A stretch of DNA of 6,435 nt from an uncultured Clostridia bacterium (GTDB taxonomy: Bacteria > Bacillota > Clostridia > Christensenellales > Borkfalkiaceae), in the NCBI GenBank assembly GCA_934271245.1, contig CAKQQY010000050.1:1-6435 (forward strand). Reading direction: 5' to 3'. The translations under genes were made by a program, and so were the position numbers. This document shows, one piece after another, positions 1 to 5,281 of the stretch; the stretch's first letter is position 1; each line of letters opens with the position of its first letter. The notes below the pieces were generated by a model, which saw nothing but the letters and a program-made list of their open reading frames with translations, had not been told where the DNA came from and did not search any database.

Positions 1-311
1 CCGGAAAGGATATTTTTCGTTCCCTCGACGTTTACTTTATAAAGTTTATCGTCGGGACGACTCGCTACCGAAACGATACCGGCGCAATGTATCACGCACG
101 TCGATTCGTCGGAAATTTGAAAAAACTCCGACAGCGATGAAAAATCGCATACGTCTCCGTATATACGAACCACTTCTTTGGGAAGTTTGTCTGCAAGTTT
201 GTCGTTCGGCAACGTCAACGCGTAAACTTTTGCGGAGGTCGAAACAAGTTTCTCTATCACCGCATTGCCGAGAAACCCGCTCGCGCCCGTAACCAAATAT
301 TTTTTATACAT
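1..311 (-). CDS. NAD(P)-dependent epimerase/dehydratase (extended SDR family), N-terminal part
   Basis: The gene runs leftward from an ATG at 311-309 and is still open at base 1, so only 103 complete codons are visible. The N-terminus carries a Rossmann dinucleotide motif TGASGFLG (G9, G12 and G15 form GxxGxxG). It is followed by a GDV turn at residues 52-54, HCAG at 75-78 and NVEGTKN at 94-100, all at the spacing usual for extended short-chain dehydrogenases such as nucleotide-sugar epimerases, dihydroflavonol reductase-like enzymes and 3-beta-HSD-like enzymes. The catalytic YxxxK and the substrate-binding half lie outside the window, so the substrate cannot be named. The start is supported by GGGAGG (complement of 318-323) a few bases upstream. 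The gene has its own promoter at 496-524 and is divergent from pflA. The family call is firm; the specific function is open. Confidence 0.88.
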   Translation of the reverse strand, partial: MYKKYLVTGASGFLGNAVIEKLVSTSAKVYALTLPNDKLADKLPKEVVRIYGDVCDFSSLSEFFQISDESTCVIHCAGIVSVASRPDDKLYKVNVEGTKNILS

Positions 312-316
312 CGTTT

Positions 317-341
317 ACCTCCCTTTCGTTTTTACAAAACG
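317..341 (-). promoter_or_regulatory. Epimerase ribosome binding site with an adjacent small hairpin
   Basis: On the minus strand the Shine-Dalgarno sequence GGGAGGT (complement of 317-323) lies 5 nt before the ATG. Three bases upstream of it is a perfect 6-bp inverted repeat, CGTTTT-GTA-AAAACG (327-341), with a 3-nt loop. The ribosome binding site itself is clear. Any regulatory or mRNA-stabilising role for the hairpin is only inference, because it is A/U-rich and leaves the Shine-Dalgarno sequence unpaired. Confidence 0.5.
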
Positions 342-495
342 ATTTAATAATTTTTATAAAGAAAAAGTGCAAAAGTAATAACATCTGTTTCGATTGCGCT
401 TTAAAAATTACTGTCGTTGAAGATTACCTTCGTCGTATATGTTTGTCGGTTATTCTCTAAAATTTATTTCTCCCGTCTGATATAGGATTACGATT

Positions 496-524
496 ATTTT
501 AGCATAAAACTCTTTTTTTGTCAA
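496..524 (-). promoter_or_regulatory. Sigma-A-type promoter for the epimerase gene
   Basis: Read on the minus strand, a perfect -35 box TTGACA (complement of 519-524) is followed by a 17-nt spacer and a -10 box TAAAAT (complement of 496-501). A TG one base upstream of the -10 makes it an extended -10. Transcription would start near 489, giving an untranslated leader of about 178 nt before the ATG at 311. Box matches and spacing are close to ideal; the start point has not been measured. Confidence 0.8.
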
Positions 525-560
525 TCCGGGGCGGGGAGAACCGGATAAAGAGTTTTTTTT
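524..560. repeat. Inverted repeat ATCCGG/CCGGAT with a downstream T-run between divergent promoters
   Basis: ATCCGG (524-529) and CCGGAT (541-546) form a perfect 6-bp inverted repeat around an 11-nt G-rich spacer. Six bases later come eight T residues (553-560). The left arm abuts the -35 box of the epimerase promoter. It could be an operator for a dimeric regulator, or a weak terminator-like structure. The long loop and the gap before the T-run make a terminator less convincing, and there is no plus-strand gene upstream for it to end. Confidence 0.35.
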
Positions 561-609
561 CGTATCGTTCTCACCGAATTAAAAATAATCGAAGAATGAG
601 ATTGTTTGC

Positions 610-638
610 TTGAAAAATTTGCTGTTATATGCTATAAT
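610..638 (+). promoter_or_regulatory. Sigma-A-type promoter for the pflA-pflB operon
   Basis: TTGAAA (610-615), a 17-nt spacer and TATAAT (633-638) match the housekeeping consensus almost perfectly, with TG at 630-631 providing an extended -10. Transcription would begin near 645, about 63 nt upstream of the pflA start. I see no obvious Rex-type inverted repeat overlapping it. As read, it is a strong constitutive-looking promoter. Confidence 0.85.
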
Positions 639-708
639 GACTTTGTATAATAATTTTTGCAGGTGTGTTGCGGAAGGCGGTTTTAACCTGACCTGAGGTA
701 TTATTCGG

Positions 709-1449
709 ATGAAAGAACAAAAACGTGTATCGGGAAAAATTCATTCTTTTGAAACGTTCGGCGCCGCCGACGGACCGGGGCTGCGATTCGTTTTGTTCTT
801 ACAGGGCTGTAATTTGCGTTGCAAATACTGCCATAATCCCGACACGTGGTCAACGAACGCCTATTCGAAGATAATGTCCGCCGAAGACGTTTCAAAAGAA
901 ATAATCAGATACAAAAATTATTTCGGTAAAAAAGGCGGTTTAACCGTAAGCGGCGGAGAGCCGCTGTTACAACCCGATTTTTTAATCGAACTTTTCAGAT
1001 TGATGAAAAGCGAAAACGTTCACGTCGCAATAGATACTTCGGGCGCGGAATATTCCGAAAAAGACAAACGATTCGAAACGTTGCTATCCTTAACCGACCT
1101 CGTTTTGCTCGACATAAAACATATCGACGACGAAAAATGCCGCGCTTTGACGGGCAAGGGCAACGGGCAGACTCTGGCATTTGCAAAAAAACTTTCCGAA
1201 CTTAAAATTCCCGTCTGGATAAGACAGGTTCTCGTCCCCTGTCTTACCGACGACGAAACCGACCTGAAAAAAACACGCGAATGGATCGATTCGCTTGATA
1301 ACGTCGTAAAAACCGAAGTTTTACCATATAATACGCTCGGTAAAATCAAGTATGAAAAACTCGGTATACCTTATCCTATGGGAGAAGTCCTTTCACCCAC
1401 CGAAACGGAAATAGAAAAAGCAAAAAAAATTCTTGTCGGGACCCGTTAA
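709..1449 (+). CDS. pflA: Pyruvate formate-lyase activating enzyme (radical SAM)
   Basis: This 246-residue cytoplasmic enzyme reductively cleaves S-adenosylmethionine to make the 5'-deoxyadenosyl radical, which abstracts a hydrogen from the glycyl-radical site of PflB and switches it on. The N-terminal pattern GKIHSFETFGAADGPGLR is typical of PFL activases. The radical-SAM cysteines are C34, C38 and C41 (CxxxCxxC, read CNLRCKYCHN) and bind the 4Fe-4S cluster. The SAM-binding GGEP follows at 82-85, and DTSG lies at 109-112. Near the C-terminus LPYNTLGKIKYEKLG matches the family's LPYHxLGxxKY region. The length is essentially that of the E. coli protein, with no extra ferredoxin domain, so it is a PFL-type activase and not one for a glycerol dehydratase or other glycyl-radical enzyme of the larger activase type. 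The start is supported by GAGGT at 695-699. pflB follows after 54 bases, consistent with one transcript. The gene order is activase first, the reverse of E. coli. Confidence 0.97.
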   Translation: MKEQKRVSGKIHSFETFGAADGPGLRFVLFLQGCNLRCKYCHNPDTWSTNAYSKIMSAEDVSKEIIRYKNYFGKKGGLTVSGGEPLLQPDFLIELFRLMKSENVHVAIDTSGAEYSEKDKRFETLLSLTDLVLLDIKHIDDEKCRALTGKGNGQTLAFAKKLSELKIPVWIRQVLVPCLTDDETDLKKTREWIDSLDNVVKTEVLPYNTLGKIKYEKLGIPYPMGEVLSPTETEIEKAKKILVGTR

Positions 1450-1490
1450 GGTTATATGATTTTTTAAAAGTCGATACTGCTTATATCGGC

Positions 1491-1498
1491 AAAGGAGG
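1491..1498 (+). promoter_or_regulatory. Very strong pflB ribosome binding site
   Basis: AAAGGAGG, followed by T, lies 5 nt before the pflB ATG and is a near-complete complement to the 16S rRNA 3' end. It is clearly stronger than the GAGGT of pflA. This would let PflB be made in excess over its catalytic activator from a shared mRNA. No separate promoter is apparent in the 54-nt gap. Confidence 0.85.
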
Positions 1499-1503
1499 TC
1501 CAA

Positions 1504-3759
1504 ATGAAATATGAACAATGGTTCGGCTTCGTTCCCGGAAAATGGAGCGACGACGAAATAGACGTAAGGGATTTTATTCAGCGCAACTACACCCCTTACG
1601 ACGGCGACGGAAGTTTCCTTGCCCCTGCTACCGAAAACACTATAAAGTTGTGGGCTGAAATTTGTAACCTTTCAAAAAAGGAACGCGCTGCCGGCGGAGT
1701 TCTTGCCGCCGATACGAAAATCGTTTCTTCGGTAAACGGTCACGAAGCCGGATATATAGACAAAAACCTTGAAAAAATCGTAGGAATGCAAACCGACGAG
1801 CCTTTTAAGCGCGCGATGCATGTTTCCGGCGGACTCCGTATGGCGGAACACGCGCTCGAAGCTTACGGGTATAAAATGGATTACGACATTCGCGATTTTT
1901 ATAAAAAATACCGAAAAACTCACAACGACGGCGTTTTCGACGTTTACACCCCGGAAATGCGCCGCGCGCGCACCGCTCATATTCTCACCGGGCTTCCCGA
2001 CGCTTACGGGCGCGGACGAATCGTCGGCGATTACAGAAGAGTCGCTCTTTACGGCGTAGATTATCTTATAGAAAAGAAAAAAGACGATAAACTTCTTATG
2101 GACGGAGATATGCTCCCTGAAAAAATCCGCGACAGAGAAGAAATTTCGGAACAGATAAAAGCCCTCGAAGAATTAAAACGAATGGCTGAAAAATACGGCT
2201 TCGACATTTCTCTCCCCGCCAAAAACGCAAAAGAAGCCGTTCAATGGCTTTATTTCGGTTATCTCGGCGCGGTGAAAGATCAGAACGGCGCGGCTATGAG
2301 CATCGGCAGAAACTCTACTTTCCTCGACATTTATATCGACCGCGACGTTAAAAAAGGATTACTTACCGAAACCGAAGCGCAGGAACTCATAGACCATTTC
2401 GTTATGAAACTGCGAACGATCAAATTCATGCGTACGCAGGAATATAACGAACTTTTTTCGGGCGACCCCACGTGGGTTACGGAATCCATAGGCGGAATCG
2501 GTATAGACGGACGACCTCTCGTTACGAGAACGAGTCTGAGAATGCTTCACACTCTCGTTAATCTGGGACCTGCGCCCGAACCCAACCTCACGGTTTTATG
2601 GAGCGAACGGCTTCCCGATAACTTCAAAAACTTTTGCGCAGACGTTTCGCTTAAAACTTCGGCAATTCAATACGAAAACGACGATATCCTCCGCGCCGAA
2701 CTTGGAGACGATTATTGTATCGCGTGTTGCGTAAGCGGTATGCGCGTCGGTAAAGACATGCAGTTTTTCGGCGCGCGCGCAAATCTTGCAAAATGTTTGC
2801 TTTACGCCATTAACGGCGGCAAAGACGAACTTTGTAAAGACAAAGAAGGGAAAGCGTTACAAGTCGCGCCCGAATTTATTCCCGTTACGGGAGACAACGC
2901 TCTCGACTATAACGACGTTATTAAAAAATTTGAAAATATGATGGATTGGCTTGCCGGTCTTTACGTCAACACGTTGAACGTTATACACTATATGCACGAC
3001 AAATATTCTTACGAAGCCTTGGAAATGTCTCTGCACGACACTAAGGTAAGAAGATTTTTCGCAACGGGCATTGCCGGATTATCCTGCGCGGTCGATTCTC
3101 TTTCGGCGATAAAACATGCTAAGGTTTATCCTATAAGAAACGACGAAGGTCTTGTCACGGATTATCGCGTAGACGGAGATTTTCCGAAATACGGCAATAA
3201 CGACGACCGCGCCGACGAAATAGCGGTGTGGCTTGTAAAAACGTTTATGAATAAGGTAAACAGCCATTATACTTATCGCAATTCCGTTCCCACGACGTCC
3301 ATTCTTACCATAACGTCTAACGTGGTTTACGGCAAAAATACGGGTAATACCCCCGACGGGAGACGGGCGGGCGAGCCTCTTGCTCCGGGCGCGAATCCTA
3401 TGCACGGAAGAGATTCTCACGGCGCGCTTGCCTCTTTGGAATCGGTTGCGAAAATCCCTTACGAATATGCCCGCGACGGAATTTCCAACACGTTCAGCAC
3501 TACCCCGTCTTCTCTCGGTTCGTCCGACGAAGAAAAATCGGAAAACCTTTCGGCAATGATAGACGGGTACTTTCGTTCCGGCGGTTATCACCTGAACATC
3601 AACGTTTTTAACCGCGAAATGCTTATCGATGCGCAAAAACACCCCGAAAAATATCCTCAACTGACCATTCGCGTAAGCGGTTATGCGGTAAACTTTAACA
3701 AACTCACGAAAGAACAGCAGGACGAAGTTATTTCGCGTACTATTCATCAAAGAATGTAA
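1504..3759 (+). CDS. pflB: Formate C-acetyltransferase (pyruvate formate-lyase)
   Basis: This 751-residue oxygen-sensitive glycyl-radical enzyme converts pyruvate and CoA to acetyl-CoA and formate in the cytoplasm during anaerobic sugar fermentation. It aligns by eye with E. coli PflB (760 residues) from end to end. The adjacent catalytic cysteines are C408 and C409 in IACCVSGM. The pyruvate-pocket residues are F422 and R425 in QFFGARANLAK and W324 in DPTWVTES. The radical glycine is G726 in RVSGYAV, near the C-terminus as required. DYRRVALYG, GNNDDR, TSNVVYGKNTGNTPDGRR and ANPMHGRDSHGA are further family signatures. These identify a true PFL rather than a glycerol dehydratase, choline lyase or ketobutyrate-specific relative, although some 2-ketobutyrate activity is possible. 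A short segment before HLNINVFNREML is several residues shorter than in E. coli, as I recall for clostridial enzymes. All catalytic residues are present. The gene is translated from a strong ribosome binding site and ends the operon before the terminator at 3859-3894. Confidence 0.98.
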   Translation: MKYEQWFGFVPGKWSDDEIDVRDFIQRNYTPYDGDGSFLAPATENTIKLWAEICNLSKKERAAGGVLAADTKIVSSVNGHEAGYIDKNLEKIVGMQTDEPFKRAMHVSGGLRMAEHALEAYGYKMDYDIRDFYKKYRKTHNDGVFDVYTPEMRRARTAHILTGLPDAYGRGRIVGDYRRVALYGVDYLIEKKKDDKLLMDGDMLPEKIRDREEISEQIKALEELKRMAEKYGFDISLPAKNAKEAVQWLYFGYLGAVKDQNGAAMSIGRNSTFLDIYIDRDVKKGLLTETEAQELIDHFVMKLRTIKFMRTQEYNELFSGDPTWVTESIGGIGIDGRPLVTRTSLRMLHTLVNLGPAPEPNLTVLWSERLPDNFKNFCADVSLKTSAIQYENDDILRAELGDDYCIACCVSGMRVGKDMQFFGARANLAKCLLYAINGGKDELCKDKEGKALQVAPEFIPVTGDNALDYNDVIKKFENMMDWLAGLYVNTLNVIHYMHDKYSYEALEMSLHDTKVRRFFATGIAGLSCAVDSLSAIKHAKVYPIRNDEGLVTDYRVDGDFPKYGNNDDRADEIAVWLVKTFMNKVNSHYTYRNSVPTTSILTITSNVVYGKNTGNTPDGRRAGEPLAPGANPMHGRDSHGALASLESVAKIPYEYARDGISNTFSTTPSSLGSSDEEKSENLSAMIDGYFRSGGYHLNINVFNREMLIDAQKHPEKYPQLTIRVSGYAVNFNKLTKEQQDEVISRTIHQRM

Positions 3760-3858
3760 CGGCGGCCGCAACTGAAAAACCCGTCGTTTTTCCGTCACCA
3801 TAAACTGTTTTTGCCCGACACCGATATCTGTTATAAAACCTTTTTTTTCTAAACCGAC

Positions 3859-3894
3859 CGCTGCCACGACCGAATAGTCGTGGCAGCGTTTTTT
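3859..3894 (+). terminator. Rho-independent terminator of the pfl operon
   Basis: A perfect 12-bp G/C-rich stem (3859-3870 with 3877-3888, arm CGCTGCCACGAC) encloses a 6-nt loop, CGAATA. Six T residues follow directly at 3889-3894. It lies 99 bases after the pflB stop. On the minus strand no T-run follows the hairpin, so it acts for plus-strand transcripts only. The stretch between the stop and the stem contains only a weak A/U hairpin (3774-3792). Confidence 0.93.
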
Positions 3895-3943
3895 AGTTGA
3901 AATTACTTAAAACCGATACTGCAATACGGCGCCGGGCGGGCCT

Positions 3944-3967
3944 AAAACAAACCGAATAGCGACGGTT
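3944..3967 (-). terminator. Possible weak terminator of the lipoprotein gene
   Basis: On the minus strand, just past the stop at 3975-3977, AACCG (complement of 3963-3967) and CGGTT (complement of 3950-3954) can form a 5-bp stem around an 8-nt loop, followed by TGTTTT. The stem is short and the U-run is interrupted, so termination here would be inefficient. It is listed because it is the only candidate 3' of this gene. Confidence 0.3.
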
Positions 3968-3974
3968 GCATTTC

Positions 3975-4598
3975 TTATCTCATTTTATAATAATTCTTAT
4001 AACTTCCGTTACGAGAAGAATCGGCGCTTTCAATAAACAGTTTGAATTTGTACTCGTCGGAACCCGTATCGAACTCATATCGGATTTCGAAAAACCAGAC
4101 CGAGCCCTTTACGAAATAGCCGTTATCCAGATTATTATTCCTTACGTAATAGAACTTATACAATTTACTCGGATTATCATCGAAAAAATCGGACAAATCA
4201 TTCTTTTGTTCTATAATAAACCAAGTTTCATTTGTATCCATGCCTAATTTTTCGATTCTCGGTTTACCGAACATGCCGGCGTAATGTGTTTTGAAATACG
4301 AAAAATATATTTCCGCGTTTGCTTCGAACGTTTCTTTGTCCGGGCAAACTTGCGAAAAAGAGTATCCGTCGTTAAGCCAGGCGTCGTCGGAACTCATCTT
4401 TCCCGACAAACCTGTCGGCGCGGTCAGACCGTCAAGTCCTTTTGCCGACAGTTCTTCTTCGGTAAACCACTTCGTGGCGTCATGGAGAGGTTTTTGATTT
4501 CCTCCGCCTTCATCGTTGCTTCCGCATGCGAATAATCCGACACAGGTTATCGCTAAAAAAATCGCGCAGACAACAACGGATATTTTCTTTCTTAACAT
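3975..4598 (-). CDS. Predicted lipoprotein of unknown function
   Basis: The protein has 207 residues. It begins with a basic n-region (MLRKK), a hydrophobic stretch at about 6-23 and a lipobox LFAC, with the lipidated cysteine at C25. A Gly/Ser/Asn-rich linker (CGSNDEGGGNQK) follows, so the mature domain of about 180 residues should sit on the outer face of the membrane. Phe at the -2 position is less usual than Ala or Ser but is tolerated. The mature part starts with TKWFTEEELSAKGLDGL, then TAPTGLSGK, and is rich in Tyr, Phe and Asp. Alternating segments such as YKFYYVRN, VWFFEIRYEF and EYKFKLFIES suggest a beta-rich fold after an alpha-helical segment. I do not recognise the family. GGAGGG 9 nt before the ATG and a good promoter at 4690-4718 show a real, separately transcribed gene. 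It converges on pflB, and no neighbour explains its role. Confidence 0.85.
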   Translation of the reverse strand: MLRKKISVVVCAIFLAITCVGLFACGSNDEGGGNQKPLHDATKWFTEEELSAKGLDGLTAPTGLSGKMSSDDAWLNDGYSFSQVCPDKETFEANAEIYFSYFKTHYAGMFGKPRIEKLGMDTNETWFIIEQKNDLSDFFDDNPSKLYKFYYVRNNNLDNGYFVKGSVWFFEIRYEFDTGSDEYKFKLFIESADSSRNGSYKNYYKMR

Positions 4599-4689
4599 AT
4601 GTTTTCACCCTCCGTTCGTTAAAATCTTTATCTCTTTTTATTCAACTGCTTTCAGACTATCGCAAGACAAAACTTTTACTTATTATGGT

Positions 4690-4718
4690 ATTATACCCCT
4701 CTTCTTCTGTTTTTTCAA
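4690..4718 (-). promoter_or_regulatory. Sigma-A-type promoter for the lipoprotein gene
   Basis: On the minus strand TTGAAA (complement of 4713-4718), a 17-nt spacer and TATAAT (complement of 4690-4695) form a near-consensus promoter. Transcription would start near 4683, giving a leader of about 85 nt with no obvious structure before GGAGGG (complement of 4608-4613) and the ATG at 4598. Confidence 0.83.
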
Positions 4719-4985
4719 ATTTTTTTGCGCTGTTAATAAAATTTCGTTTTTTAAAAGTTTTTATGAGTTGTTATTTTTTATATCCTCTGCAAATCGTATA
4801 CCGCAGTATAATTCAAAAACCACACGGAATAAAAACGGGCAGACGGTTAAAACCCGACTACCCGAAAGTTTCACGCGAACACTTAACTGAATGTATCTTT
4901 TAAATTCAGGTGTTGCACAAAACACGTAAACCACTACTTAAAGAATTAAAATAATACCGAAACCCCGACCGTATATCCTTAAAAA
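4719..4985. other. AT-rich stretch with no recognisable gene
   Basis: Reading frames on the plus strand across here continue antisense into the lipoprotein gene, lack a ribosome binding site and resemble nothing I know. On the minus strand all frames are broken by stops. A small CGGG/CCCG pairing (4836-4839 with 4853-4856), followed on the minus strand by a short T-rich run, is the only structure seen and is too weak to call. The stretch may be residual sequence linked to the decayed transporter gene next to it. Confidence 0.5.
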
Positions 4986-5194
4986 TCAGATAACTATAAT
5001 TATTACGGAAACAATCCCCGCAATAAGCCCGATTGTTTTTTTACCGAGAGTTTTTCCTTAAACCCGAAATACCCGGCGACGGCCGCAATAATACAACTTA
5101 TCTCGCCTGATAGGGGGAAAATTATTATTGAAGGTACGGTCTTGCTCCTCTCGGTAATTATAAAATTTATCGGAACACTTAACCCGATTAAATA
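4986..5194 (-). pseudogene. Remnant of an EamA/DMT-type transporter, C-terminal end, frameshifted
   Basis: Read on the minus strand from 5194, the frame gives a peptide containing TVPSIIIFPLSGE, then a hydrophobic stretch IAAVAGYFGFKEKLSVKK. It then fails to continue sensibly and stops at 5003-5005. If one base is added in the run of seven A residues (complement of 5036-5042), the frame continues as TIGLIAGIVSVIIIVI and ends at a TGA (4986-4988). The pattern of Pro-Ser then Phe-Pro, a membrane helix, FKEKLS, xIGLxxGI and a last membrane helix at the C-terminus is the usual end of EamA-like drug/metabolite transporters. An in-frame stop lies just upstream at 5195-5197. There is no start codon or ribosome binding site, and the N-terminal membrane segments are missing where the neighbouring gene's terminator now lies. 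The family assignment is by eye and moderate. The lack of an intact gene is clear. Confidence 0.6.
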
Positions 5195-5211
5195 TTATAT
5201 AAAATCGCAAC

Positions 5212-5249
5212 AAAAAAGAGAGTCTGACTTTGGTCAGATTCTCTTTTTT
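5212..5249 (-). terminator. Rho-independent terminator of the repeat-protein gene, symmetric
   Basis: An 11-bp stem (5218-5228 with 5233-5243, including one G-T wobble at 5222/5239) has a 4-nt loop. A six-A run lies on its left (5212-5217) and a T-run on its right (5244-5250), so a U-tract follows the hairpin on both strands. It starts about 30 bases after the stop of the minus-strand gene at 5282 and most likely serves that gene. It could also stop any plus-strand readthrough before it reaches the antisense side of that gene. Confidence 0.9.
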
Positions 5250-5281
5250 TCCGTTATTCGGTTTTGCTTAACCGCTATGGT

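Larger units (their letters stand above)
312..708. other. Divergent intergenic region between the epimerase gene and pflA
   Basis: About 400 bases contain no credible gene. The region holds two back-to-back promoters (496-524 minus and 610-638 plus), a leader of about 178 nt for the epimerase and one of about 63 nt for pflA. It also has an inverted repeat followed by a T-run between the promoters (524-560) and a small hairpin next to the epimerase ribosome binding site (327-341). I see no tRNA, riboswitch consensus or clear Rex-type operator in it. Confidence 0.7.

Noticed and set aside
560..708. Possible Rex (redox) operator upstream of pflA
   Set aside because: I looked for a TTGTGA/TTGTTA-type inverted repeat near the promoter and found no symmetric match.
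1450..1503. Small CGATA/TATCG pairing between pflA and pflB
   Set aside because: A 5-bp A/T-rich stem with a 7-nt loop and no T-run is too weak for a terminator or a processing site.
3762..3792. 8-bp palindrome GCGGCCGC and an A/U hairpin (3774-3792) after pflB
   Set aside because: The palindrome is short and isolated, and the hairpin is GAAAAAC/GTTTTTC without a following T-run. Neither is convincing as a terminator or a binding site.
3079..3867. Long open frame of 262 codons on the minus strand, antisense to the end of pflB
   Set aside because: It lies almost wholly opposite the highly conserved C-terminal part of pflB, is Arg/Val/Phe-rich without any family signature, and spans the operon terminator. 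It is a by-product of pflB codon use.
4516..4903. Two overlapping plus-strand frames of 124-125 codons
   Set aside because: They begin antisense to the lipoprotein signal peptide, cross that gene's promoter, have no ribosome binding site and show no recognisable protein pattern.
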